From contig CAYQBN010000002.1 of the NCBI GenBank assembly GCA_964415795.1, forward strand, positions 163,496-227,495: a stretch of 64,000 bases of DNA, given 5' to 3'. This document shows positions 43,946-51,785 of this stretch, one piece after another. The position numbers and the translations under genes were made by a program. Each line of letters opens with the position of its first letter. Within the stretch, counting starts at the first letter, position 1. The notes under the pieces were generated by a model, which worked only from the letters and a program-made list of their open reading frames with translations, was not told where the DNA came from and ran no database searches. The DNA comes from CALITV01 sp964415795 (GTDB lineage: Bacteria > UBP6 > UBA1177 > JAKLFG01).

Positions 43946-45031
43946 TCAGCGTGCAACGATGCTCACCGCCGCACCCTGATGGAGGTCCTTCATCCCCTCG
44001 ACCACGAGCAACTCTCCGGGCACCAGTCCATCCACCTCAACGAAGGTGCTCTCGATGGCACCGAGCGTGACGCCACGGCGGCGGGCATATCCCTCATCGA
44101 CCACATAGACATATTCCTGCCCGTCGCTCTGGATCGCCTGCACCGGTATCCAGACCGCCTCCTTCTCTCCCGTCTCGAACCACACCTTCGCTATGGAACC
44201 AAGGTAGAAAGACGACGCGGCGAGCCTGTCGGTGAGCGTCACCTCGACCGTGTAGGTACGACTCTGGAGGTCAGGTATCTGAGCGATATTCGAGACGCGC
44301 CCCTTTCCTTCGATGCCGTCTATGGAAAGAATCACCGGCGTCCCGATCTTTATCTGTTTGACATCCTTCTGCGACACGCCGACCTGCACCACCTGCCGGT
44401 CATTGCGCACGACGACCACCGGGTATCCCGCTCCGACGATCTCGCCCGGCTTGTTGAGGATCTCGACGACGAACCCGTCTATCTCGGAATACATCTTGAG
44501 ATCGGCGCTCAGGCTCTTTTTGTACTCGAGATCTACCTGCGCCCTCCGATAGTCGGCCTCGCGTACATCGCGGTTGAGTTTAGCCTTGTCATGGTCATCA
44601 GCGGTCACCGACCCCTTCTCATGAAGCGCCCGTATCCGCTGGTAGAAGCTCTCGGCCTCCTCGTAGGCCTCCTTTGCCTTGCGGAGCGTGTGCTCGGCAT
44701 CGGAAACGGCAAAACCGACATCGGTCGGATCGAGCTCGGCGAGCAAGGTCCCTTTGGCCACCCGCTGCCCCTTTTCCACATGGATCGCCGCTACCTTGCC
44801 CGGCATCTTGAAGGCGTACTTCTTGATATCTTTCGAGGTAAGGGTACCGATATAGGAAAGCCGCACCATCCGCTTTTCTTTCTTCACCTCTACAACGCGG
44901 ACGGGACGCGCCTTCTCTCCTTCTTCGGCATGCTTGTCGGCGCAGGCCACAAGGAAGAGGGCGCTCAAAACAAGAAAAGTCGCCGCTCCGTCTCTGACGC
45001 GCACCGAGATGTCTCGTTCACTTTTCCTCAT
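43946..45031 (-). CDS. RND periplasmic adaptor lipoprotein
   Basis: 361 residues from ATG 45031; longer starts up to 45286 lie in the AT-rich intergenic region and look non-coding. A signal with lipobox ALFLVACAD is followed by a lipoyl half (GKVAAIHVEKGQRVAKGTLL), a helical hairpin (about 95-160), a second half (SEIDGFVVEILNKPGEIVGAG) and barrel and membrane-proximal domains. Role: connects the RND pump to the outer membrane. No clear ribosome-binding site was found for this start. The upstream inverted repeats at 45122-45153 may control it. Confidence 0.9.
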   Translation of the reverse strand: MRKSERDISVRVRDGAATFLVLSALFLVACADKHAEEGEKARPVRVVEVKKEKRMVRLSYIGTLTSKDIKKYAFKMPGKVAAIHVEKGQRVAKGTLLAELDPTDVGFAVSDAEHTLRKAKEAYEEAESFYQRIRALHEKGSVTADDHDKAKLNRDVREADYRRAQVDLEYKKSLSADLKMYSEIDGFVVEILNKPGEIVGAGYPVVVVRNDRQVVQVGVSQKDVKQIKIGTPVILSIDGIEGKGRVSNIAQIPDLQSRTYTVEVTLTDRLAASSFYLGSIAKVWFETGEKEAVWIPVQAIQSDGQEYVYVVDEGYARRRGVTLGAIESTFVEVDGLVPGELLVVEGMKDLHQGAAVSIVAR

Positions 45032-45121
45032 AAAATGGATATGGTAGCGGCCAGAACGAAGAAGGCAAGTTTTGTTGAAACTTTCTTTTATGATTTCAAT
45101 AGGTTGTTTTATGCTTTGCCC

Positions 45122-45153
45122 GTGCGATATCGAACGATAGTGCGATTTCGCAC
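45122..45153. promoter_or_regulatory. Cluster of inverted and direct repeats, probable operator
   Basis: The half-site GTGCGAT occurs at 45122-45128 and 45140-45146 (18 bases apart). The second forms a perfect inverted repeat GTGCGA-TT-TCGCAC (45140-45153), and between them lies the palindrome TATCG-AA-CGATA (45128-45139). It sits in the divergent spacer between the RND operon and the DUF6485-ligA genes, about 90 bases ahead of the adaptor start, where a repressor of the pump would bind. No regulator gene is adjacent. Confidence 0.5.
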
Positions 45154-45176
45154 ACATCTGCCGAACTGAGAAGCAG

Positions 45177-45205
45177 TTGACTTGACTCCCCGCCTCTGGT
45201 AGATG
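45177..45205 (+). promoter_or_regulatory. Candidate promoter for DUF6485-ligA
   Basis: TTGACT (45177-45182), 17-base spacer, TAGATG (45200-45205), start near 45212, about 28 bases before ATG 45240. The -10 box is weak. Confidence 0.4.
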
Positions 45206-45239
45206 AGAAGAAGTCTCATGAACTGCAATGGAGAAAACC

Positions 45240-45443
45240 ATGTCGTGCCCCAACCAGGGGAAAAACGAGCGTTCCTGCAACTGCACCTACAGCGGCTGTC
45301 CGCGTCACGGTCTCTGTTGCGAGTGCATCGCCTACCACCGACGCGATGGCGAATTCCCCGCCTGTTTCTTTTCAGAGGAAGGAGAGCGGACATGGGACCG
45401 CAGTTTTGCCTGCCTTGTCCGCGATCGCGAGAAGAATCGTTAG
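45240..45443 (+). CDS. DUF6485 small Cys-rich protein
   Basis: 67 residues from ATG 45240 (GGAG upstream; an earlier in-frame ATG at 45228 lies over that site). The eight cysteines are arranged MSCPNQGK, CNCTYSGCPRHGLCCECIAYH and PACFFS, matching the short DUF6485 family, which probably binds a metal. Function unknown. The gene ends four bases before the ligA start, so the two are likely co-translated. A longer ligA frame runs through it in another phase but is not used. Confidence 0.75.
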   Translation: MSCPNQGKNERSCNCTYSGCPRHGLCCECIAYHRRDGEFPACFFSEEGERTWDRSFACLVRDREKNR

Positions 45444-45447
45444 TCGT

Positions 45448-47454
45448 ATGGACGAGTTAAGAAAACGCTACGAAGAGCTGGCCGCGCTCCTTTCGCGTGC
45501 CGCTGCCGCCTACTACCGTGACGACACACCCTTCATGAGCGACGCCGACTACGACGCGAAGATGCGCGAACTCCGTGCCATTGAGGCGGATCACTCCGAA
45601 TGGGTCGTCCCATGGTCGCCTTCGATGCGAATCGGCTGGCAGCCGCGCGAAGGCTTCAAAAAGGTGACCCACCCTCATCGCATGACCTCGCTCGAGGACG
45701 CCTTTTCGCTCGAAGAGGTGCGCGCATTCTTCGAACGACTCAAGATGGAGATCCGCGGCGGATTCATCGTCGAACAGAAGATAGACGGGCTCGCTGTGGC
45801 TATCCGCTACCGGGACGGAAGATTTATGCAGGCCGCCACGCGTGGCGACGGTGAAACGGGCGAGGAGGTCACCCAGAATGTCGCCACCGTGAGAGATGTC
45901 CCGCTCGTGCTTCCTGCCGATCGGGTCCCTGCCGCCTTCGAGGTGCGCGGCGAGGTCTATCTCCCCGAAGCGGCGTTTCAGAAACTCAATGCCGATCGGC
46001 TCGCGGCAGGTGAACAACCCTTCGCCAATCCGCGCAACGCCGCCGCCGGCTCACTCCGTCAACTCGACCCGAAAGTGACTGCGGGACGCGACCTCCACTT
46101 CTTCGCGTACGGGGTCGCAACCACTGAGGGACTGCCCGCTTCCCGTCAGAGCGAACTGCACGAATTTCTGCGTTCACTCGGATTCAGAACACCCCCTTAT
46201 CAGATTGCCTCTTCGGTCGAAACCGTTCTGCCGATCATTGAAGAAACGATCGCAAGGCGCGAGACGCTGGGCTACGACATTGACGGCCTTGTCATAAAAC
46301 TCGATTCGTTCGCCGAGCAGGAGACGGCAGGCTACCTCACCCGAACGCCGCGTTGGGCGGTCGCCTACAAACTGCCGGCTCAAGAGAAGACAACCATCTT
46401 GAAACGCGTCGACTGGCAGGTCGGTCGCACGGGCGTCGTGACCCCGGTCGCCCGGCTCGAGCCAATAGAACTGATGGGCGTCACGGTCGAGAACGCGACG
46501 CTCCACAACCTCGACGAGATAGAGCGCAAGGGACTCTACCTCGGCGCCGAGGTCTTCGTCCGGCGCGCCGGCGATGTGATACCGGAAGTCGTTTCGGTCA
46601 CCCGTCCCCGTGATCCTGCCACCCTGAGCACCGACGAGCGTATCGTCGCGCCGACCCACTGCCCCGTTTGCCATACGCCACTTGTCAAAGATGCCGATAA
46701 AGTGGCGATCCGTTGTCCGAACCTCCACTGCCCCGCCCGTACGATCGAGCAGCTCATTCACTTCTCCTCGCGCAAGGGTTTCAACATCGAGGGGCTCGGC
46801 GACAAACAGATAGAGTTCTTCCATGAAAAAGGGTGGCTCCGCTCGTTCGCCGATATCTTTCGGCTTAAGGACTGGGCACTGTGGCTCATGGGACAGAAGG
46901 GCTGGGGCGAAAAGTCGGTTCAAAACCTTCTCGACGCGATCGAGAAAGCAAAGACGGTCAAGTTTCAAAACTTTCTCTTTGCGCTCGGCATCCCCGAGGT
47001 GGGCGAATTCATGGCGGGTGAACTCGCCAAGCGCTTCACCCTCGAAGAACTCATGCAGGCAACCGAAGCGGAACTGCTCACCATCGAAGGGGTCGGCCCC
47101 GTCGCGGCTCAGGCGATCACCACCTATTTCGGCGATCCCGAAAACCGCCGCGAGATAGAAGCGCTCCTCGCCGCCGGTGTTTCCATCGTCTATCCCGAGA
47201 AGGTCGCCTTCGATGCGACGCTCGCGGGGCTTACCTTCGTGATAACCGGCGAACTCTCGAAGCCCCGTGAAGAGATAAAACGGTTCATCGAGTCGAAAGG
47301 AGGCCGCGTCACCGGCTCTGTCTCGAAGAAGACGAGCTATGTCATCGCCGGCGCCGACCCCGGATCGAAACTCGACAAAGCAAAAGAACTCGGCATCCCC
47401 GTTCTCGACGAAGCAGGGTTCGAGGCGCTATTGCGTGGCGGCAACGGAAAGTAA
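45448..47454 (+). CDS. ligA: NAD-dependent DNA ligase LigA
   Basis: 668 residues from ATG 45448, the usual length. Domain Ia opens MDELRKRYEELAALL with the YYRDDTPFMSDADYD NAD-binding signature. Adenylation Lys111 is in EQKIDGLAVAIRYRDG. The OB region has GRTGVVTPVARLEPI, the zinc finger is CPVCHTPLV with RCPNLHCPAR, and HhH repeats and a C-terminal BRCT domain (about 590-668, GLTFVITGELSKPREEIKRF) follow. Reaction: sealing of nicks during replication and repair. The SPSMRIGW stretch replaces the more usual SPTQRVGG. Confidence 0.97.
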   Translation: MDELRKRYEELAALLSRAAAAYYRDDTPFMSDADYDAKMRELRAIEADHSEWVVPWSPSMRIGWQPREGFKKVTHPHRMTSLEDAFSLEEVRAFFERLKMEIRGGFIVEQKIDGLAVAIRYRDGRFMQAATRGDGETGEEVTQNVATVRDVPLVLPADRVPAAFEVRGEVYLPEAAFQKLNADRLAAGEQPFANPRNAAAGSLRQLDPKVTAGRDLHFFAYGVATTEGLPASRQSELHEFLRSLGFRTPPYQIASSVETVLPIIEETIARRETLGYDIDGLVIKLDSFAEQETAGYLTRTPRWAVAYKLPAQEKTTILKRVDWQVGRTGVVTPVARLEPIELMGVTVENATLHNLDEIERKGLYLGAEVFVRRAGDVIPEVVSVTRPRDPATLSTDERIVAPTHCPVCHTPLVKDADKVAIRCPNLHCPARTIEQLIHFSSRKGFNIEGLGDKQIEFFHEKGWLRSFADIFRLKDWALWLMGQKGWGEKSVQNLLDAIEKAKTVKFQNFLFALGIPEVGEFMAGELAKRFTLEELMQATEAELLTIEGVGPVAAQAITTYFGDPENRREIEALLAAGVSIVYPEKVAFDATLAGLTFVITGELSKPREEIKRFIESKGGRVTGSVSKKTSYVIAGADPGSKLDKAKELGIPVLDEAGFEALLRGGNGK

Positions 47455-47520
47455 CCGCCGTTTCTCTTGCATTATTTCCTTCATCCGCTACCATCGAACC
47501 GGACAGCAAGGGGAGTGATC

Positions 47521-48306
47521 ATGAAAGAGGTCATCTTCTTTTTATGCGTGAGCGTATTTCTCTCTCCGCTATGTCTCGGAGCCGAAGAGTCTGCCCCCGC
47601 GGCGACCACACCGGCACCGGAGGGCAGCCAACCTGCCCCCGCCGTTGAACCGGCACCGGAAACACCTCAGCCGCAAGAGACCGCACCCGCCGCGGAATCC
47701 GGCTCCGCTGAGGCTACGCCGGGACAAGCCGCCGCGCAGGAAGCGGCACCTGCGACAGAACCCGCATCCGTAAACGCTGCCCCGGCACAAGCCACAGAGG
47801 AGCAGCCAGCCCCCGTCGAGGAAAAGAAGGTGGACACGACAGTGAAAGACCTGCCCGAACCGGCAAAGAAGGAGGAGAAGGCCGAAGAAAAGAAGGAGGT
47901 CGTCCGCCCCTACTTCGGCGTCGCGATCGCCTCCAGCGTTTTCGGGCTTCTCGCCATGGCGTCGGGATTCTACTTCGACTACCTCGCCAAGAAGAGTTTC
48001 GACAAGTACCAGAAGATGGCAACCCCCGAGACGATCCGCGAAGCGGCACAAGAACCGGGGTTCACCCCTGAAGAATATGTGCGCAAAACGAAGGCGAAAT
48101 ACGATGAAGGGCACCAGCACATCGGATCGCGCAACTATGCCTTCATTGGCGGCGCCGTCTTCATCGTCGCCGGCATCGGCCTCTACTTCTGGACCGAAGA
48201 AAAGAAACCTGAGGAGCAGAAGAAAGAGGAACCGGTCACCGGCAAGCAGGTCTCGGTGCGCACCGACGGCGACCGCGTGACGCTCAATTTCAGCGGATCA
48301 TTCTAG
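47521..48306 (+). CDS. Envelope protein with Ala/Pro/Glu-rich linker and two membrane helices
   Basis: 261 residues from ATG 47521 (AAGGGGAG upstream). Signal peptide IFFLCVSVFLSPLCLGAEE, then about 100 residues of Ala/Pro/Glu/Gln low complexity (residues about 20-125). Two membrane helices at about 143-165 and 210-230 flank a charged 45-residue loop (SFDKYQKMATPETIREAAQE). The C-terminal tail contains EKKPEEQKKEEPV. No family recognised. Similar tandem-helix proteins with Ala/Pro tails occur in Myxococcota, but this is only a resemblance. Confidence 0.7.
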   Translation: MKEVIFFLCVSVFLSPLCLGAEESAPAATTPAPEGSQPAPAVEPAPETPQPQETAPAAESGSAEATPGQAAAQEAAPATEPASVNAAPAQATEEQPAPVEEKKVDTTVKDLPEPAKKEEKAEEKKEVVRPYFGVAIASSVFGLLAMASGFYFDYLAKKSFDKYQKMATPETIREAAQEPGFTPEEYVRKTKAKYDEGHQHIGSRNYAFIGGAVFIVAGIGLYFWTEEKKPEEQKKEEPVTGKQVSVRTDGDRVTLNFSGSF

Positions 48307-48315
48307 GAGGCGGCC

Positions 48316-48579
48316 ATGAGAACGATACTGCTCATCGCTACGGCGCTTCTTACCGCCTTCGGCTGCACCAAGGAGCCCGACATCGTTGACATCGAAAAGA
48401 TGGTCGAGGATGTCCTCGCCGAGATGGATTGGCATCCGGGCGACGAGGACACGCTCCTTGCCGACGAAGATCCGCTCGTCACCGAGTCCACCTCCGATAA
48501 AGACGCCGCGGCCGACGCCGACACCGCGAAGGATGCCGAGACGCCGGCCGACGACGATACGCTTCTGTCGGATAACTAG
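48316..48579 (+). CDS. Small acidic lipoprotein
   Basis: 87 residues. Signal with lipobox TALLTAFGCTKEPD, then a tail almost wholly Asp/Glu/Ala/Thr (DEDTLLADEDPLVTE, ending DDTLLSDN). The tail repeats the DxLLxDED pattern seen behind the lipidated Cys of the lipoproteins at 793 and 37747, but here no folded domain follows. It could be a real surface tether or the stub of a larger lipoprotein. It lies ten bases after the preceding gene. Confidence 0.6.
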   Translation: MRTILLIATALLTAFGCTKEPDIVDIEKMVEDVLAEMDWHPGDEDTLLADEDPLVTESTSDKDAAADADTAKDAETPADDDTLLSDN

Positions 48580-48582
48580 TCG

Positions 48583-48741
48583 CTACTGTTCCTCGAAACT
48601 GTCCTTGCCGACCCCGCACACCGGGCATACCCAATCGGCGGGTACCTTTTCCCACGGAGTGCCGGCAGGAATGCCGCTATCGGGGTCGCCGACCGCTGGA
48701 TCATAGACATAGCCGCACACGGTGCACACATACTTCTTCAT
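48583..48741 (-). CDS. Rubredoxin
   Basis: 52 residues, read directly from the sequence because it is shorter than usual ORF limits. ATG 48741 to TAG 48585-48583. It starts MKKYVCTVCGYVYDPAVGDP and carries the second knuckle VCPVCGVGKDSFEE: two CxxC pairs bind one iron. Role: one-electron carrier to the flavodiiron protein, rubrerythrin and superoxide reductase encoded just upstream. It is ten bases downstream of the flavodiiron gene, the last gene of this oxygen-defence operon. Confidence 0.95.
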   Translation of the reverse strand: MKKYVCTVCGYVYDPAVGDPDSGIPAGTPWEKVPADWVCPVCGVGKDSFEEQ

Positions 48742-48751
48742 CGTCTTCTCC

Positions 48752-49960
48752 TTACTCCGGTATCGTTTCTTTGACCTTCGCCGCGACCGTCATGCCGAGA
48801 CGACGGCATGCCTCGAGCGCCTCGCGGTCGGGCGCATACTGAGCCTTCACCTCGCCGAGCACCGTGATGCCCATCGAGGCGAGGTATTCCTTCGCTTTCA
48901 CCGTTCCCTCTCCGCTCCACCCATAACTGCCAAAGACCGCCCCCAGTGGCGTGGCGAATTTCAGACCGCGCACATAGGTGAGCGCGTCGGAAAGCGATGG
49001 GAAGAGATCATTGTTGAGCGTCGGAGTCCCCGCAACGAGCGCCGCCGCATCGAGCATCGCGCTCGCGACATCGCTACGCGACGAGGACGACAACGCAATG
49101 ACCTCGGTCCTCACGCCGCCTTCCCGGAGACCATCGACGACCGCTGCAGCCATCCTCTCGGTCGCCTTCCACATCGTATCATAGAGGACAACCGCTTTGC
49201 GCGAGAGTTTTCGCGCCGACCACTTTCGGTAATTCTCGAGCATTCTCCCGAACTGCACCATATTGCGCCAGATCGGACCATGGTCGGGGAGCACCATCGA
49301 AAACGAAAGCCCTGCCGCGGTCACCTTGTCGAGCAGTTTCGCGACTTGCGGCGAGTAGAGGGTAATGATGTTCGCATAGTAGTCGGCACTCATCTTCTCG
49401 AGTACTTCCCACGGCAGTTCGTCGTCGAAACGCTCGGTGGTGGCAAGGTGCATGCCGAAGGCGTCCTGACTGATGAGGATGCGGTCTTCGACGAGGTACG
49501 AGAACATGCTGTCGGGCCAATGGATCATCCGCGTCTCGAAGAACTGGACCGTCCGTTTTCCGAGCGAAAGCCTCTCGCCGTCTTTTACCGCGGTCACCGG
49601 ACATCCGAGGTCGCCGTAGTGGCGGACGAGCGCCTTCTCGCCCATCGTGGAGGCGAAGACCTTCTCCGGTTTCACCAGCGCGATCGTCTCGCGGATCGTT
49701 CCCGAGTGGTCCGGTTCGGCGTGATTCGAGATGAGGTAGTCTATCTTCGACGGCTCGATGACCGAGGCGATGCGCGCGAACATCTCGTGCTCGAACCCCT
49801 TCTTGACCGTATCGAAGAGCGTCACCTTATCGTCGAGGATCAGGTAGGCGTTGTAGGTCGTGCCGCGGTGCGTCGTGTATCCGTGGAAGTTACGGACCGC
49901 CCAATCTATCGCACCGACCCAGTAGAGGTTTGGCGCCACCGGTATTGCTGAGAGGGTCAT
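48752..49960 (-). CDS. Flavodiiron protein (FprA/rubredoxin:oxygen oxidoreductase)
   Basis: 402 residues, RBS GGGAGG. The N-terminal lactamase-like domain carries the diiron ligands in NHAEPDHSG (His80, Glu82, Asp84, His85). The C-terminal flavodoxin domain (about 250-402) has VVLYDTMWKATERMAAAV and VFGSYGWSGEGTV. Reaction: four-electron reduction of O2 to water, or of NO, using rubredoxin as donor, in the cytoplasm. The rubredoxin gene follows and ferritin, superoxide reductase and rubrerythrin genes precede it, so electron donor and acceptor are co-expressed. Confidence 0.95.
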   Translation of the reverse strand: MTLSAIPVAPNLYWVGAIDWAVRNFHGYTTHRGTTYNAYLILDDKVTLFDTVKKGFEHEMFARIASVIEPSKIDYLISNHAEPDHSGTIRETIALVKPEKVFASTMGEKALVRHYGDLGCPVTAVKDGERLSLGKRTVQFFETRMIHWPDSMFSYLVEDRILISQDAFGMHLATTERFDDELPWEVLEKMSADYYANIITLYSPQVAKLLDKVTAAGLSFSMVLPDHGPIWRNMVQFGRMLENYRKWSARKLSRKAVVLYDTMWKATERMAAAVVDGLREGGVRTEVIALSSSSRSDVASAMLDAAALVAGTPTLNNDLFPSLSDALTYVRGLKFATPLGAVFGSYGWSGEGTVKAKEYLASMGITVLGEVKAQYAPDREALEACRRLGMTVAAKVKETIPE

Positions 49961-49969
49961 CGTGCCTCC

Positions 49970-50485
49970 CTATTCGCCGTTGAGCGGCGGTTCGACGAAG
50001 GTACGCGCCGCGAGTTCCTTGTCGAGCATATAGATTCCCGGCCCCTTCTCACCGACGAGGTCCAGTTTCTGGATGATCTCGCTCACATTCTTTTCTTCCT
50101 CGACCTGTTCGTTGACGAACCAGTTGTAGAACACGCTCGTCGCGTGGTCTTCCGCCTTCATCGCTGCCGATTTTATCGCACCGATGCGCGCGGTGACCGT
50201 CTTTTCATGTTCGAGCGCGTGCTCGAAGGCCGCCTTCGCGCTTTTCCACTCTTTCCCCGGATCGGGGATCGCGGTAAAGGACGGACGTCCTCCCTTGTCG
50301 AGGAGATAGATATACATCTTCTTCGCGTGGAAGAGCTCTTCCTGCCACTGCACCTTCATCCAGTTCGCAAAGCCAGGAAGCCCTTTGGAGTCGAAGTAGG
50401 CGCCCATCGCAAGGTAGATGTAGGCCGAGTAGATCTCGTAGTTCATCTGTTCGTTGATCATCTTTTCGAGTTTCTTGTCGATCAT
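49970..50485 (-). CDS. Non-haem ferritin
   Basis: 171 residues from ATG 50485 (GGGAGG upstream); a longer frame to 50653 lies over the superoxide reductase gene. Ferroxidase ligands are in EIYSAYIYLAMGAYF, EELFHAKKMYIYL, AFEHALEHEKTVT and FVNEQVEEEKNV. Role: Fe(II) oxidation and iron storage, limiting Fenton chemistry. It sits in the oxygen-defence operon between superoxide reductase and the flavodiiron gene. Confidence 0.94.
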   Translation of the reverse strand: MIDKKLEKMINEQMNYEIYSAYIYLAMGAYFDSKGLPGFANWMKVQWQEELFHAKKMYIYLLDKGGRPSFTAIPDPGKEWKSAKAAFEHALEHEKTVTARIGAIKSAAMKAEDHATSVFYNWFVNEQVEEEKNVSEIIQKLDLVGEKGPGIYMLDKELAARTFVEPPLNGE

Positions 50486-50496
50486 CGGTTCCTCCC

Positions 50497-50886
50497 TTAG
50501 TCTTTTTTGCCGCCACGCCAGAGACCATGAATGTTGCAGTATTCCCTCAGTATAAGCGTGTCGCTGTAGGGAACATAGAACTCCGCCTCCGGCTTGTCGC
50601 CCGGCTTGAGATACTTGCGATTCACATAGTCGCCGTTGATGACCTCTATCCACTCGATGTAGTGCTCCGGGGTCATCGGGTGAGCGGTCGAACCGACCTT
50701 GACGAGCGTGCCGCCCTTATGCGCCTCGGCGATAGGTACATGTTTCTCGTTCTTCCAGTCGGCCGTTTGTTCTTCCATCTTCTTCATGTTCTGTCCACAG
50801 CAGACGAGCGTTCCCGCCGCGCCGTGGAGCATCTCGACGATGTTCCCGCACACCGTGCACTTGTACACTTCCAGTCGTTTCGTCAT
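50497..50886 (-). CDS. dfx: Desulfoferrodoxin, superoxide reductase (2Fe type)
   Basis: 129 residues, RBS AGGAGG. The N-terminal desulforedoxin knuckle (YKCTVCG then LVCCGQNM) binds the rubredoxin-like centre I. Centre II has the active-site Glu-Lys-His loop in NEKHVPIAE, His ligands in HPMTPEHYIEWIEV and the Cys-His pair in REYCNIHGLW. Reaction: superoxide to H2O2 without O2 release, as in anaerobes, with electrons from rubredoxin. Confidence 0.97.
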   Translation of the reverse strand: MTKRLEVYKCTVCGNIVEMLHGAAGTLVCCGQNMKKMEEQTADWKNEKHVPIAEAHKGGTLVKVGSTAHPMTPEHYIEWIEVINGDYVNRKYLKPGDKPEAEFYVPYSDTLILREYCNIHGLWRGGKKD

Positions 50887-50901
50887 GCTACCCTCCTATT
50901 T

Positions 50902-51165
50902 TCAGCAGTTTTCGACACTGAGCCGTTCCAGCTTGACCTGCAAGCAGGGAATCTTCTTGAGCGCCGCGAACAGCTCGTCATGTTTCTTCGCGTCGCCAAC
51001 GAGTTCGAGAATGATGAGACCATCGTCGGCGCACACCGTCTCGGATGCCTCGTGAAGCCCAAGTCTCGTTTTGATGTAACAACCGTAATCGGTAAGCAGT
51101 TTCTGCACGGCGACCGCCGACTCGCGCCGCTTGCCAACGAGAATGAGCATGATCGTCTTCGCCAT
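50902..51165 (-). CDS. ACT-like small regulatory protein (iron-hydrogenase regulator type)
   Basis: 87 residues, RBS AGGAGG. It resembles the ACT-fold family annotated as iron-only hydrogenase system regulator: an N-terminal strand (TIMLILVGKRRESAVAVQKL), GCYIKTRLGLHEA in the middle and a ferredoxin-like beta-alpha-beta end. Cysteines occur at the middle and at the final residue. The function in an oxygen-defence operon is unknown; sensing a metabolite or redox state is a guess. Confidence 0.6.
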   Translation of the reverse strand: MAKTIMLILVGKRRESAVAVQKLLTDYGCYIKTRLGLHEASETVCADDGLIILELVGDAKKHDELFAALKKIPCLQVKLERLSVENC

Positions 51166-51174
51166 GATGACCTC

Positions 51175-51747
51175 CTACCAGTGTTTTCCCATTTGTTCGA
51201 ACCACGCCTGTGGATGGGCGCATGCTGGGCACGCCTTGGGCGCCTCGTTTCCTTCGTGAATGTAGCCGCAGTTAAGACAGCGCCACGTTACCGCCGACGA
51301 TTTCTTGAACATCTCCCCTTTCTCGATGTCGGCAAGGAGCGCACGATAGCGTTCTTCGTGATGCTTTTCGGCGACCGCTATCTTTCGCCACACCGCCGCG
51401 ATCTCGGGGAACCCCTCCTTGTCGGCGATGTCGGCGAACATTGGGTAGAGCTCGGTATGCTCTTCATGTTCGCCGGCGGCCGCCGCTTTGAGGTTCTCCA
51501 CCGTCGTGCCGATGACCCCTGCCGGGTAGGCCGCGGTGATCTCGGTCATGCCACCCTCGAGGAACTTGAAGAAGCGCTTTGCGTGCTCCTTCTCCTGCCG
51601 TGCCGTCTCCTCGAAGATGAGAGCCACTTTCTCGTAGCCCTCCTTCTTCGCCACGCTCGCGAAGTAATCGTAGCGCATCCGCGCCTGTGACTCGCCCGCG
51701 AACGATTTGAGCAGATTCTTTTCGGTTTGAGTTCCTTTGACTCCCAT
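51175..51747 (-). CDS. rbr: Rubrerythrin
   Basis: 190 residues, RBS AAAGGAGG. The N-terminal four-helix diiron domain has FAGESQARMRYDYFA, EETARQEKEHAKRFFKF, GEHEEHTELYPMF and AEKHHEERYRALL, and the C-terminal rubredoxin-like domain has CLNCGYIHEG and CPACAHPQAWF. Reaction: reduction of H2O2 to water, taking electrons from rubredoxin. It is the first gene of the oxygen-defence operon, completing the path from superoxide (SOR) to peroxide (rubrerythrin) to water. Confidence 0.97.
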   Translation of the reverse strand: MGVKGTQTEKNLLKSFAGESQARMRYDYFASVAKKEGYEKVALIFEETARQEKEHAKRFFKFLEGGMTEITAAYPAGVIGTTVENLKAAAAGEHEEHTELYPMFADIADKEGFPEIAAVWRKIAVAEKHHEERYRALLADIEKGEMFKKSSAVTWRCLNCGYIHEGNEAPKACPACAHPQAWFEQMGKHW

Positions 51748-51785
51748 GAGTTCCTCCTTTGCTGATTGTTATCAGGTCCTATCGG

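Noticed and set aside
45346..45447. Longer N-terminus for ligA
   Set aside because: It would run through the DUF6485 gene in another frame; the ATG at 45448 gives the normal ligase start MDELRKRY.
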